Assembly: GCA_020698575.1 (NCBI GenBank) | Contig: CM036255.1 | Location: forward strand, 34,298,411 to 34,362,410 | Length of the DNA stretch: 64,000 nt | From: Bostrychus sinensis | Taxonomy: Eukaryota > Chordata > Actinopteri > Gobiiformes > Eleotridae | Direction of reading: 5' to 3' | In this document: positions 21,301 to 31,480 of the stretch, piece after piece | Position numbering within the stretch: the first letter of the stretch is position 1 | Layout: each line of letters opens with the position of its first letter | Made by a program: the position numbers and the translations under genes | Notes under the pieces: model-generated | Databases searched by the model: none | Seen by the model: the letters and a program-made list of their open reading frames with translations, nothing else | What the model was told of the DNA's origin: nothing

Positions 21301-23603
21301 AATTCTCATTTTGTGTGCACAAACAATGCACAAACGAACTGATATAGTTTTGTTAATTTTCAATCATGTGGGGGGGCCAACTTCACACAGGTAATTCAGA
21401 GATTACCTCTGGGGAAACGCTGGGTTTTTGAGTCTCTTCATGATCTGGCACCTTCTTATCTGTCTGAAATGCTCACTTTGCACACTCCAGTCAGAGCACT
21501 GAGGTCCTCAGACCAGCTGCTGTTAGGCTGCCTGAGGTCCAGCCTGAGAACCAGAGGAGACACAGCAGGCCCCTAAACATCAGAGCTGCTACATCCACTG
21601 AAAATCAAATCACTGCTAAAAATGTTTTTGCACTGGCTTTTTACACACGCTGAGCATTTCTTTCTGTTTAATATTTTTAACATTGTTTTATTGGTTTTTA
21701 CTTCATTTCTGCTTTATAGTTAGTACTGTTTTTACTGATATTCTGTTTTATTAACACTGTACTGCATTTTGGGGCAGTAGTGTTTGTTTTTACATGTGCT
21801 ATATACATTTTTTTTTTTTTATTTAACCTTTATTTTACCAGGTAGAACATTCATTCATTCATTTTCTACCGCTTATTCCCGTTAGGGGTCGAGGGTGACT
21901 GGAGCCTATCCCAGTAACTTTGGGCCGTAGGCGGGGGCCACCCAGCTTGTCCCAGGGCTGACACAGAGACGAACACAGACAGACAACCATTCACTCTCAC
22001 ATTCATTCACTAGGGGACATTTAGAGTCACCAATTCACCAACACATGCATGTGTTTGGACGGTGGGAGAAAAGCTGGAGAACCCGGAGAGAATTGGGAGG
22101 ACCTGCAGACTCCACCCAGGGAGTTCGTGTGATGGTGTTGGTCGGTCCGCGGATCAAACCCACGATCTCCTTGCTGAGAGGCGAGAGCACTAACCACTCT
22201 GCCACCGTGCGTGCATCAGTCACACTGCGCCCACACAAAAGTGGCACAAATAACTCAGGAGCTCCCAAAGACGCTTCAGCTTGTGGTCAATGAAAACACG
22301 TAGATATAGCTCAGGGCTATCCAGAGCCGGCTTTTGGCAGAGGCAGAGGCCGTCGCCCCATGCACAGCGCTGCTGTTTGCAGTCAGTGATACTAAGCTGC
22401 TGCTGCCAGCACGAGCCTGGTCACTCAGTAAAAACAAATTATGGACATAAACATGTTCTACTCTTCTCAAGCTTCAGTTCAGTTGTTTGCAGACAATCGA
22501 CCTCATATTTGCGGAGAAATGATCGTTAGTAACTTAGAGAAATAAGACGTGCAGTTACAGACGCTGCGATCAGCTCAGCAGTGCAGCAGTGTGCAACAGA
22601 TTTCTCTCATTATTTGATCAGTTTTATTATTAAAACAACACATTGTCCACAACAATGAGGAGCAGGAGGAGCCCTGTGCTCAGGTCACAGCCCACAGCCG
22701 TGGACAGTACAGAGGTTCAGAGACAAAGACAGGCAGGAAGTCATTCTCTGTACACATGAAACATGTAACAGAGAGGAGAGATGAAAAACTCAATCACATT
22801 TCCTACGAGCATCTTCCAAACGACCAAAAGAGTCCAGTGAAAGTGTTTAACATCACTACTACTGCAAATCCACAATAAACAATACACCTGGACACAAACT
22901 TACAACCTCTGCTCCTTTCAGCAGCTGGGCCAACATCCTCACTCTCTTTATAAATACAATTAACTCACATGGAACAGCGCCACATAGTGGCTGGAGGAGC
23001 ACAAGTCCAAATGTCTCCTGATGTGTTTGAGCTGAGCTCTTTTGGTTTATTTAAGTCACAGAAGAAAACACACACAGCTGTCTGAATATTTTAGGGTAAA
23101 AACACATAAATCAATATAATTTTACTGACACTTACCCTCTGTGACTTCAAGAATGAATTCACAGTAGTCGCTTTGGACAGGTCTGTCCCAGAAGCATCGA
23201 TATCGTCCAGAGTCAGACAGAGTCAGGTTGGAGATGGTCACAGTTATTGTGTCCACCTGTGCAGATCCTTTCTTCTCATGTTCAATTCTGTATCTGCCGT
23301 TCTCCTGTCTGCTTCTTGAAGTCTCCACCAAAATGTCCTCCGCCCCACAGTAGTTTTTACAGAACATTCTCCTGCTCACGGTTAGATTCTTGTGAGACCA
23401 ACAAAAGACCGACTGCTCTTGTCCTTCAGTATTTTTAAAAACTGCGACAGCTCTGGTGAGTGTGGGGTTTCCCACTGTTCAACAGGAGCCACAGTTCATC
23501 AAATCAAACACAGGTGAACAGATCACAGAATGAAATGTAAATGTGAGATGTTTGGGTGGAGTTACTCACCGAAGCAGACCAGCCACAGCCCATAAAACCT
23601 CAT
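18260..23603 (-). CDS. CD300/pIgR-like receptor, six exons, two V-type Ig domains (whole gene)
   Basis: Exons in transcript order: signal 23603-23570, V1 23474-23136, V2 19218-18907, stalk 18803-18738, membrane 18667-18566, tail 18300-18260. Every junction has GT/AG, and the five joints all agree in phase 1, which strongly supports one gene. Both Ig domains carry the family hallmarks: MFC.N.C, ILVET, the GRYRI strand, (V)TI.NLT.SDSG and a YxC F-strand. Known: teleost CD300/polymeric-Ig-receptor-like genes form large clusters of surface receptors with one or more such domains, some binding lipids or immunoglobulins. The product should be a type I membrane protein. V2 has lost its B-strand cysteine. 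The 3.9-kb V1-V2 intron is packed with transposons. A V1-only gene plus a separate decayed V2 gene is the alternative reading. Confidence 0.78.
18566..18667 (-). CDS. CD300/pIgR-like: transmembrane exon
   Basis: 102 bp between acceptor ttttccccag| and donor |gtgagaaac, phase 1-1. It codes a hydrophobic helix (LWFLLLVTLIPVCVALTI...) ending in SLIVCRKRNNRR, a clear single membrane pass followed by a positive stop-transfer. There is no acidic or basic residue within the helix of the sort used for ITAM-adaptor pairing. Confidence 0.82.
18738..18803 (-). CDS. CD300/pIgR-like: stalk exon
   Basis: 66 bp, phase 1-1, between acceptor tgtctctccag| and donor |gtgagttc. Codes a Pro/Ser/Ala-rich connecting peptide (AAASSKAPFTVSPSGPAPEQ), as expected between Ig domain and membrane. 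Confidence 0.78.
18907..19218 (-). CDS. CD300/pIgR-like: second V-type Ig domain (V2), B-strand Cys replaced
   Basis: 312 bp, phase 1-1, acceptor tttttgttgaacag|, donor GATG|gtgagt. Reads GQDRPKSPVYTAAEG..., then SLFYVHGNKKMFCRNKC, ILVETTGDRQQNGRYRI, and VVTITNLTRSDSGAYQCHL. Aligned to V1 (SVFCWSHK), the B-strand Cys is Tyr here (TAT versus TGT) and the invariant Trp is Val. The canonical Cys-Cys bridge to YQC therefore cannot form; the extra MFC..KC pair typical of this family is kept. The loop after the B strand is shorter than in V1. Confidence 0.8.
19557..21393. mobile_element. long-inverted-repeat (foldback-like) element in the Ig-gene intron
   Basis: The left end 'acctgtgtgaagttggccc' ... 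'catgattgaaaatt' recurs as its reverse complement at the right end (21345-21393). The two arms stay similar inward for a long way ('gttcgtttgtgca', 'aatgagaatttgtgcacaa', 'cactcagccccccatatcg', 'acaaatgttaattttgcgtg'). Without the central hAT insertion the element is nearly all palindrome. No coding capacity is seen. The target duplication is not clear. Confidence 0.75.
19843..21093. mobile_element. non-autonomous hAT element nested in the foldback element
   Basis: 1,251 bp with ends 'cagtggtgtcaaactca' and 'ctgacacccctg', flanked by atttagac (19835-19842) and gtttagac (21094-21101), a 7/8 match of an 8-bp target duplication. Known: hAT elements make 8-bp duplications, and CAG(G)GGTGTCAAACTC ends are common in fish. 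A short internal 12-bp tandem ('tagctctacat' / 'tagctccacat') lies at 20705-20785. No transposase frame is recognisable. Confidence 0.85.
21415..21690 (+). mobile_element. LINE C-terminal/3' fragment, degraded
   Basis: The plus strand reads LHDLAPSYLSEML...VRALRSSDQLLL..LRSSLRTRGD, then LLHPLKIKSLLKMFLHWLF with frame breaks. Known: this matches the C-terminal tail of fish LINE reverse transcriptases (ALHDLAPSYLSELL...SLRSS...). Heavily truncated. Confidence 0.65.
21850..22210 (+). mobile_element. near-full copy of the 'TTTTCTACCGCTT...CCACCGTGC' fish short repeat
   Basis: Begins 'cattcattttctaccgctt', passes 'gactggagcctatcccag', 'ggacatttagagtcacc' and 'acccggagagaattgg', and ends 'gcactaaccactctgccacc'. 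Known: one of the most common interspersed repeats of fish genomes, sometimes treated as a SINE. It lies in the V1-V2 intron of the Ig gene. Confidence 0.8.
22211..23135. other. rest of the V1-V2 intron; nothing else seen
   Basis: No further Ig exon or transposon end could be recognised in this part of the intron. Confidence 0.45.
23136..23474 (-). CDS. CD300/pIgR-like: first V-type Ig domain (V1)
   Basis: 339 bp, phase 1-1, acceptor tcctgttgaacag|, donor GAGG|gtaagt. Has the B-strand Cys (SVFCW), the family-specific MFCKNYC pair, ILVETSRSRQENGRYRI, ITVTISNLTLSDSG and the F-strand RYRC. One further Cys occurs in SDYCEF near the G strand. This is the better preserved of the two Ig domains. 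Confidence 0.85.
23570..23603 (-). CDS. CD300/pIgR-like: signal-peptide exon
   Basis: ATG at 23603-23601 opens MRFYGLWLVCF, a hydrophobic leader, and ends in phase 1 at the good donor TTCG|gtgagt. The splice to V1 (tg gga aac) keeps the frame. The short first exon ending in phase 1 is the usual arrangement for Ig-superfamily receptors. Confidence 0.78.
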
Positions 23604-24780
23604 GATGACACCGACTCACACTGAACTGAGGAAAGTTTCAGAGTTTCACTAAACTTCACCAAAAACAGGAAGGAATACGTGCTAAGTCACGTTTCTGAGA
23701 CCTGCGTTTGAAACCACAGAAGAGAAGAGGAACTCACTCATGAGCTCCCAGTCACAAAACGTGTCAGATCCGTTCTAACAGCCGTGACTTTAATGAGTGC
23801 TGTGAAAAAGCTCCTCCTATGTTCTGTTTAGTGTAAAAGACACTGCCGCATACACAAGAGCTGCTTCATACAAAACATTTCTTTGAGTTTTGATTTTCAT
23901 GTCCATTTTCTTCATTTTATTCTGCTGTAGCTCCTTCCTCTCCCCAGACACTTCCTCTATCTGTTCATATTCAAATCAAGTATGGTTTACCTGTATAATT
24001 CACCCTTCACCCACTCGTCAAAGCCCAGTCCTCCCGTCATCTCAGAGTTTCTGCAGGGTCTTAAAAAGTCTTAAATTTAAAAAGCTGAATTTAAGTCAGA
24101 GTTCAGTTCCTTTAGGTCAGTAGTTGTAGTTGTAACCGTCGCTACCCGGGTGTGTAGTAAGGTGCAGTTTTGTGTCTTATCTGTGATCCTGGAAAGTGCA
24201 GTTGGTTAAGGTTCTCTTGTGATTGGATGCTTCCGGGGGCCACACCATTCAGTAGCGCTCGCTTTCACCTTGAGCTCAGCTCGCCATCGACTGAGGATCA
24301 CTATAAAACCAATCTACACAACAGTGCAGAGTAAATTACTCTGTTCCTTATTCTTTTCAGTATGAGACCTCATATTTGTATTTATTTTCCCAACAGAGCA
24401 TCACAACAATGAATTTACTCTTTTACTACTCCGGTATTTAAGCTCAGTTAGCTTTAAATTTATGATGGATTATCACATGAATGTTGTTGTTTTTTTTAAG
24501 CAATAATACACATTATGATTATGATTAAAATACTTTTTTTATCAGACAAAAATGAATGAGTAACATGAACTTGTACAATAACCATATTCACATTATTAGA
24601 ATGAATTATTTAGCATTCCTTTTTAACATTTTTAACACATTTTACCATGACACTGAGATTAAGTATAACTGATTTTATACACTATGCTTTTTGTGACCAA
24701 AACGAGCTTATTGTGGCTTAAAACAGGCTTTTAACCATGAAATAACAGTGTTTATATCAAAACCAAATGATTTTCAGTGC
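23604..24780. other. 5' flank of the Ig gene; no other gene
   Basis: Probably holds the promoter and 5' UTR of the minus-strand receptor. The short plus-strand frame at 23890-24123 has no recognisable features. Confidence 0.4.
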
Positions 24781-24786
24781 AAATAT

Positions 24787-24885
24787 CTAAGGGTGCTCCG
24801 ATCAGGATTTTTGAGGCCGATCACCGATCAGCCTTTGCTGTGATCGGCCGATACCGATCATGGCCGATACTGATCACGTGGTCTT
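24787..24885 (+). mobile_element. hAT-type terminal fragment (GGGTGCTCCGATCAGG...)
   Basis: 'gggtgctccgatcaggattt' followed by several 'ggccgat(c/a)' words matches a terminal motif of fish hAT elements. No matching opposite end was found nearby, so only one end is called. Confidence 0.55.
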
Positions 24886-25308
24886 CAGTGTAGTAATGTA
24901 ATGTATGAAGGCTATTATTCGTTCCACTTGAAAAATACTGTAGCCTTTGTAAAAGTACAACAAAATTCTACTTATTAGTAGAATTGCCATTTAATGTGTG
25001 CCCAGTGTCTGTGTGGCTGTGTTTGATGCTCCGCTGATGTAAAAGTCAGCTGTTCTTCTTAATCTGAGCCTTTAATGCGAGTCCACGGGTGCTGCGCCTG
25101 CGTCTGGTCATCGCAGCCAAACCAGGTTGAAACACAGAGGAGTAAAGAGCAGACCGCTCCTGCAGCCAGGTCTGACAACGTCTGAACCAAGAAAACGTAC
25201 AAAGGGAGCAGAGAAGACAACGATGAAAGCTGCTCTTCCCAGACTCACGGGGGACACATGGGCTGCCTTTTTACTTTCTCTTTCCATCAGCAGCCATTTG
25301 ATGCAGTT

Positions 25309-25845
25309 TGTGTAGTGATTGAGGGGTTAGGGGCTGGGGAGGACGTTCGGACACAGCCAATAGCCACGCTAGCGATTAGCATTAGCGGATAGCGCTAGCA
25401 TTAGCGGTTAGCGCTAGCATTAGCGCGCTTAGCATTTCTGAGTCGTTTTATACAATTGCAATGATACAAAATGCACCAAAGCATGTGAAACATTAGACAA
25501 CATTCATATAAACTCCCGAGTGGTTTTTATGAAGGGTATCTCAGCAGTAAATCACGACAAAATGTCATATTTTCATCATAACATTAGCCGTTAGCTGAAA
25601 GCTAAATGTTGTACTCACCGGGATTTTCACAAACAATTTCTCAACAAGATGTCTCTCCTGTTGTTCACAGACGATTCTCAGAGGCTGTAATTGTTTCCAC
25701 AGTGAATTATTAGCATTCATACTCAAAGATATTCATATTTATGTATGATTTCCTTACGTGTTCTCTCTGCTCAGTGCAACAGGAGCGAAGTCAAAGTCTG
25801 TGTCCGAACGTCCTCCCCAGCCCCTAACCCCTCTATCACTACACA
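25309..25845. mobile_element. MITE-like element with about 46-bp terminal inverted repeats
   Basis: The left end 'tgtagtgattgaggggttag' plus 'gggctggggaggacgttcgg' recurs inverted at 25798-25845 ('ccgaacgtcctccccagccc' + 'ctaacccctctatcactaca') with about one mismatch. The interior is non-coding and includes GCTAGCATTAGCG-type short repeats at 25365-25430. No clear target duplication was found, so the superfamily is not assigned. Confidence 0.75.
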
Positions 25846-26194
25846 GTCCAGCAGTATACAGCAGACTGTAGTGCACTCATTTTGTGAATGATTCAGACTC
25901 ACACACTATTTTTAACTCACCGGTGATCACGTGACTCTGGCGTCTGTGTAAAAAAAATATTTCGGTGAAACTCCGCAGATAATGTTCTTCTGTGATAAAG
26001 CCCGACCACACTCACTTGATGTTTTAGTATTTATAGATTATTATTATTATTCATACATAATAGTCATACGTGTGATATTTAACATGAATTATCGCTATAA
26101 TGAATAAAACAGAGTGGATTATTGCAGCTCTGTGCCTTATGTGGGGAGGCTGAACGCTGGCTAAGCTAACGTTAGCAATTTACACTGAAAGGGT
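25846..26194. other. no gene seen
   Basis: AT-rich sequence between the MITE-like element and the large transposon. Confidence 0.5.
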
Positions 26195-26200
26195 TTATAT

Positions 26201-26420
26201 GGTCCGTGTACGTTGCGGTCATTCGATTTTTGTTTTAAAATAAAAAAACAGAAAACAGAAAACGACTTATATTTCGTTTTCCATTTTAAAAATTGGTGAA
26301 CCAAACATAGAAAACAGACTGTATTCCGATATTCGTCTTTAACCCAAAATACTGTAAAGGGGAAATGACCAGGGTTCGTGAATTTTCGCGTTCATCCATT
26401 TTTCTATTTTGAAACAAAAA
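26201..26420. repeat. left terminal inverted repeat with subterminal copy
   Basis: The outer 185 bp match the right end. At 26371-26419 a second, diverged version of the terminus ('ttcgtgaattttcgcgttca' + 'tccatttttctattttgaaa') follows, parallel to the subterminal copy at the other end. Such reiteration commonly marks transposase-binding sites. Confidence 0.75.
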
Positions 26421-26602
26421 CCAAAATTCAAAAAGGAGGCCACTTGGTTTTTATGTAAAAATAAAAAATACAGAAACGGCTTTACTTTTTAAAATAGTAT
26501 ATATTACTTTTATGAAGTTCAAAACAAGAATATTATAGTACTTTCAAATTTCAATTTTCTTCTAGCAAATTTTAAGAAAGCTTAATTTTTCTGACCCGGA
26601 TG

Positions 26603-26692
26603 TGGTTAGTCTTAACTTTCGCGCCGCGTTCCTCACTTCTTCACTGCTTCTTCACGTTCCACGTTGCTTCCATAAATACGCTCAGCTGCTAT
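26603..26692. promoter_or_regulatory. coordinates given in descending order: upstream region of the RING-like gene with TGACCCGGATGT
   Basis: About 90 bp before the ATG at 26691. It contains tgacccggatgt (26592-26603), related to acttccgggtca (inverted) in front of both integrase genes, then a GC-rich 'tttcgcgccgcg' patch and a TATA-like 'ccataaata' near 26670. Read as an ETS-like site; function inferred only from position and recurrence. Confidence 0.4.
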
Positions 26693-28713
26693 GGACCATT
26701 ATATTCTCTTTAACGAGCACAAAAGGGTCACGTTAAGAGAAGACGATATGACCACTGAGAAAATTGGTAGAATTTTCCAGGTAATATAAAGTTCTTAAAT
26801 TCTTGTAACTGTTCTTTTGTAAATTACGCTAACCTTCATTAGCTTAGCCTTAGCCAAATTGTGTTACTTGCATTTCGGGGAAGGCATGTGTGCTTAATGC
26901 GTGTTTTTTATTCTTATTTTTTTATATATATATTTTTTTTTATCATTAACTTGTCAGGTATCGGCAGCTAGCTTATATTTGATGGACAGCTCAAACATAG
27001 CTATATTTCCTTCATCTACTGGAGACTTCAGCACCCTCGACCTGACACCACGGGCTCACTACGAAGTTCATGGAGGCATAATAAGTGGAGATGTTACTGC
27101 GCTGCTAACACCGTCTCCTCCTGTGCAACCCTCCGCCGGCAGCGCCCAGCGCTTCTGTTTTGCACGCTCAAGTGCTACTGTCACCTCATCCGCCGGCGCT
27201 GCCGCTGTACCTCCAAGAGCCGTTATGTCACGCTCATTCCAAAGGTTTTAAGTTGCTTTGTTTTACATGTAGCACTGAAATAACCCGAAAACATTGTGGT
27301 ACAAGACCTGTTTAAGAAAAGTTAATGTTATTGCTGCACTGGTTTAATTTCCACTGCCTATGCGGTTTCACTGTATTAATGTCCTTTGTAGCAAAAACTT
27401 ATGTCAAAAACCATTTCACATCAATATTATTTATCAGTGATTTCATATTCTGATATAATAGAGAAACACTTTAATTGAGTCTATTTTTCTCCATATACAA
27501 TGTGTTTTCTAGATCTGTGTTTATCGCAGAGTCTGTGCATGGCAAATTACGTCCAAACAGAATGGTGGTGATCCGTTTTGTGGAGAATGAGGCCAATGTC
27601 CAGGGCATACTCGGAAAGGTCCAGGATGCCCTTGGAAGTTATGACCCATTAAAAATTACTGATGCACAGGGCAATGAAATCCTAGATTCAGAGGGAACAA
27701 GAGGTACAGTATTATATATTATAAGTGTCAAACGTGTATACCAAGTGTTAGATTAGTATGCATTAGTGTAAATATTGTGTGGGATGCATGGGCAAAGATG
27801 GATGATTGAATGAATGGTGTAAATAATTTAGTCTATTGTAGATTTAGAATGCTCATTATCACTTTTTTTCAACCAGGCTCCATCTATTGGAAGCAAAATG
27901 CCAGAAAAATTCTTGCAGTGGCAGAACAGGAGTTTGCAGACCTGCAGACTGGAAAACGACGGAGATCAAGGTGAATACTTTTCTCCCCAAGAGTGAGAAT
28001 GAGGCATTCTGGAGTGGATGAAATGATTGATCTCTCCCTTCAATACACACAATGTAAAAAAGTTGAATGGGCATTACAGAGAAGATTTGTCTTTAGTGTA
28101 ATGCTTTTATGCTGTTATTCAATCCAGTTTAAAATGATCAATCTTCAAGGGAAAAATAATTGTCACAATGCTCTCAAATTTGATGTCAGTTAAATAAGGA
28201 CTTCAGCCAATGTTTTTCTTTCCCTGTAGCCGCAAAGAGGATGAAATGGCAGCCATGCAAGAGGTCTATGAAAAAATTGAAGAGCTGGTGTTGGCTGCCC
28301 AGTCTCTACCGGATGTGACATCAACCATAACAAAACTATCAGAGATTGCCATTAATGCAAGACCAGCTTATGTCCTAAATGAGACACAAGCAGGGCAAGT
28401 TAGAGAGGCCTTCAACTGCTGTGTTTGCAAGGGTATGCTGAAAATGTATTCTCAGTTCAGATGCAGTCTACAAAAAAATGTATGATTTTGAAATATAGTA
28501 TTTCTTTATTTTACAGGGCCAGTCAATGAGCCAGTTTTGTCTACCTGCTGCAGAACACTAATTGGATGCAAAGTGTGCATTGAACAATGGCTGCTTAATT
28601 CTTCTCAGTGTGTGAAATGCAGAGGGGAAAACTTGGCAGCCAATCTAATTATTGTAGCAGGCCTGTCTGATGCATTAAAGGTGCTAGAAGAAACAATACA
28701 CGTGCATCATTAA
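26691..28713 (+). CDS. RING-like finger protein of the large transposon (six exons, 353 aa)
   Basis: Exons 26691-26780, 26958-27244, 27513-27703, 27877-27970, 28230-28432, 28517-28713; all GT/AG. Phases agree at every joint (0, 2, 1, 2, 1) and the spliced frame is 354 codons including TAA. N-terminus: a compact domain (MDHYILFNEHKRVTLRED..., then IGRIFQVSAASLYLMD, AIFPS, HYEVHGG). Middle: a Ser/Pro/Ala-rich linker, then VVIRFVENEANVQGIL, a basic patch GKRRRSSRK and a helical stretch (EVYEKIEELVLAAQSL). C-terminus: a cysteine finger, CCVCKG..STCC..GCKVC..QCVKC, spaced like a RING but with Cys where RING normally has His. Known: RING fingers usually recruit E2 enzymes. Inference: an accessory transposon protein, perhaps a ubiquitin ligase; I do not recognise a named gene. 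The frame is undamaged, unlike both integrases. The exon 2 donor (CAAAG|gtttta) is weak; without it the frame would stop at 27250. Confidence 0.8.
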
Positions 28714-29444
28714 GCTGTTGTTAAATACTGTTTACTGTCAGTGTTCTGTTCCATGCAAGCACAATGCCCTTTTGTTAAGTCTGTGCATCTTTAAAAGGTA
28801 CAGCTTGTTTGTAAAGATCTGTTGTATCAGGTAAACCTTCAGCAAAAAGATGCTATAGCCTTCTGTTCTGCAGCTGAAAAGGGCTCTGTTCCAAATGAGA
28901 CTCTTGTTAAGGTGCGTTCCTCAGTGTAAAGGCTGCTGCTTCAGGTAGATGAAGTAAGCCATGTGGGACTTTTTTCAAACACCCTCTTTCTGCAAACCGA
29001 TTGGGAATTCCTTTTCCTGTAATGCAAATATTTGTTATTGCAATCAATGTCTTGATTAAAGGCTTGACACAGTTTCAACATACCAGGTATTCTGTGTTCT
29101 TTCCAAGCTTGAATGACTCTCTTTATGCCAATGTCACAAAGCTGACCAGTCAGGTTAGACACACAATATCTGCTAATGTTAGTCCATGTCAAGTAGTTCC
29201 TGGCCTGTCAGCTGATTAGAGCCTCCATTAGAAGGCAATTATTTCTGCTGCAAACCTTAAACTGTAAAGAGATAAAAATGAGTCATAGTAATCTGAAGTT
29301 TACCCAAGTGCATTGGTGACCACAGAAATAGCTTTCCACAAACAAGTGTGACTTGAATCAATTATGCACCTAATTGTGAAAAAGCAACTTTGTGAGTGCC
29401 TAAAAATGCTAGATAAGACTGATTCATTAATATTTATCTTGTGG

Positions 29445-29540
29445 TACCAGTCCCAAGCCAGGAGAAATGCAAAGTGTTGTGTCAGGAAGGGCATCCAATG
29501 TTAAATCTATTCCAAATCAATATGTGACTCAAACATGAAG
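29445..29540 (+). mobile_element. short retroposon-tail fragment, second copy
   Basis: 'taccagtcccaagccagg' ... 'tcaggaagggcatccaatg' ... 'ccaaatcaatatgtgactc' matches the fragment at 9009-9095 and extends further right. It lies within decayed integrase copy B. Confidence 0.6.
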
Positions 29541-29619
29541 AGGCATGTTCAAGCATGATGAAATGGGTGTAAATACGTGTCAGGTGTTCTGTTTGATAAA
29601 GACACTGGTAAAGCAGAGA

Positions 29620-30310
29620 TGTATAGTTAATAGAGACAGTCGCTTGGAGGTAGCAGAGCTGAAGATGTGTCTGTTCTGTTTGTTCATGCTGACGTTGAAT
29701 AGGATTGGGAATGAGTGCATCAGAGGGACAGCTCGTGAGGTGTTTGGTAGATGAAGTTAGAGAGGCCAGACATATAGTTTGAGCATGTACAGAAGAGGGA
29801 TAGTGAATATTAGAAAAATAATTTTTCTGATGTATCAATCATTTCTTCAAAAAGATTCTGAATCGATTCAGAAAAGCTAATAATTGTAATTTTGCAAAGA
29901 CTACAAATTATTAAAGCAATACAATACAAATCTACTGGGTTGCAACAGAATTTGCTATGGCAACATGTCAATTATTAGTTGTCTAATTTTGTTTTTTGGA
30001 GTAGAAAGTGTTTAAAATTAGGTTTCAGATATAAATCATAAAATTAAAATGAATTATTGTTGAATAAGCAATGCTGATACATCACCTTTGAATCCAAATG
30101 TGGGCCTCTGAATCGAAATCGAATCGAAACATGAGATGTCCTAAGATTCCCACCCCTAGTGAATATATGGATAGAAGGATGAGGCTGAGGTTAGAGCCGG
30201 AGGCCTAGAGGAAGACTCAAGAGGAGATTTATGGATGCAGTGAAAGAGGACATGAAGTTAGTTGATGTGAGAGAAGAGGATGCAGAGGAGAGGGTCAGAT
30301 GGAGGCAGAA
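29620..30310 (+). mobile_element. RTE-like LINE C-terminal fragment, split by a hAT element
   Basis: 'gaatgagtgcatcagaggga' + 'cagctc', then 'gttagagaggccagac' and 'catgtacagaagagggatag'; after the insertion, 'atggatagaaggatgaggc', 'agaggagatttatggatgc' and 'aagaggatgcagaggagag'. Known: this is the DNA behind the IRNEFIRGTA..., RWFGHVQRR, RGRPKRRFMD tail of fish LINE-encoded polymerases. The coding frame is decayed. It sits in exon 4/intron 4 of integrase copy B. Confidence 0.65.
29811..30158. mobile_element. 348-bp non-autonomous hAT-like element nested in the RTE fragment
   Basis: Flanked by gtgaatat on both sides (29803-29810; 30159-30166); the shared string extends to tagtgaatat. The right end reads 'ctaagattcccacccct', the inverse of the AGGGGTGGGAATCTTAG terminus usual for fish hAT elements. 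The left end is eroded. Removing it rejoins the RTE-like sequence 'gggatag' + 'tgaatatatgg'. Confidence 0.7.
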
Positions 30311-30679
30311 GATTTACTCCTGTGAAAGCAGTACAGCTGAAAGTAAAAGGTAACTATAGCCCACATTCTATATACAGGGAGACAGCACATTTTAGGATGA
30401 CTTAAAATGTATTTGTTACTGGGAACAAACCTGTTGACCTCTTCATATATAGTGAGGTTATTTTTCACAGGCATCGTTGCATGAGCCACTACTTTGTTGT
30501 TGTATCCATCAACAGCGATTATATGGGTCCCTCCAAACACGGCCAGCTTTCTGTTCTGATACAAGTAGAGTTCATGACCCATGTAGGCAGCATGGTAGGG
30601 CACTGGGTTAAAGTTCTGCAGACCCTGTACAATGAAATGATACACAAAATCTTATGACATTATGCAATAGTGATAGTGA

Positions 30680-31480
30680 TACAATATGCCACCTATTAGT
30701 CTGTTTCATTGATACAAACAATTAATAACAGTGTCACAATATTAAATCAAATTAAAATATGTAAATTGCATAAGCTGCTCGACATGAAAGAAAGCTAGGA
30801 GCCAGGACACGCTCTTTTGGAAGGTACAATCTATATGAATATGCCTTACCGGAGGCTCTCTCTAATAAAGATAAAATGTATTATTTAGGGCATGCCATAA
30901 TAGACTGAGCCTCAGTCCGTTTTGGTTTTCCAGCCTTTATCAGGGGAAGAAACAAAAGCTAATATGCACTGTGAGCCTCATTGCACCAATAGATCTTCTA
31001 CACCTGAAAAGGAGTGGTACAGAGAGTACACATATACATATGTGGACATACATTAAATAAAAACACTAGATAGCAGTGTTGTCTCTGTACACTGTCATAC
31101 AAGTATAGAAGTCCTATAAGGAGAATACGTCTAACCCGAAAAGCGTTGGGGCTCAGCAAAGTCTGACATGTCCTAACTAATTTTATTCTTATCAGAGAGT
31201 GCCTTGGGAATTTGTTTGTTTGTTTCATGAAATAAAACTATTTTTATTGTATTTGACTTTTCGACAGTGTAGGCTAATGCTAAATTATAATATACAACTA
31301 TACTGTACTTGGCAATAGTGTTCCCTACCCGGTTTTCAGCAACAAAAACTCACTTTGACGCCAAGTAACTGGTATGATTTTTCGGCCAAAAGTTGGGCCA
31401 GTCTAAGAAAGCTGAACAAAGCAAGATAAAGTAGTGTAGCAAGGTCATAATAAACATATTTCTTCGTTTCTTACAATAGA
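30680..31480. other. intron of integrase copy B; unidentified old insertion possible
   Basis: The expected second exon (TGPTYGRKMMTGYL in copy C) is absent. In its place is sequence with 'ccagcctttatcaggggaag' and other words that suggest an old repeat, without definable ends. Confidence 0.4.

Noticed and set aside
22035..22293. Open frames on both strands
   Set aside because: They fall within or next to a common fish interspersed repeat and have no independent support.
31000..31228. 76-codon minus-strand frame as the missing second exon of integrase copy B
   Set aside because: It has none of the TGPTYGRKMMTGYL signature of the corresponding exon in copy C and no matching splice phases.
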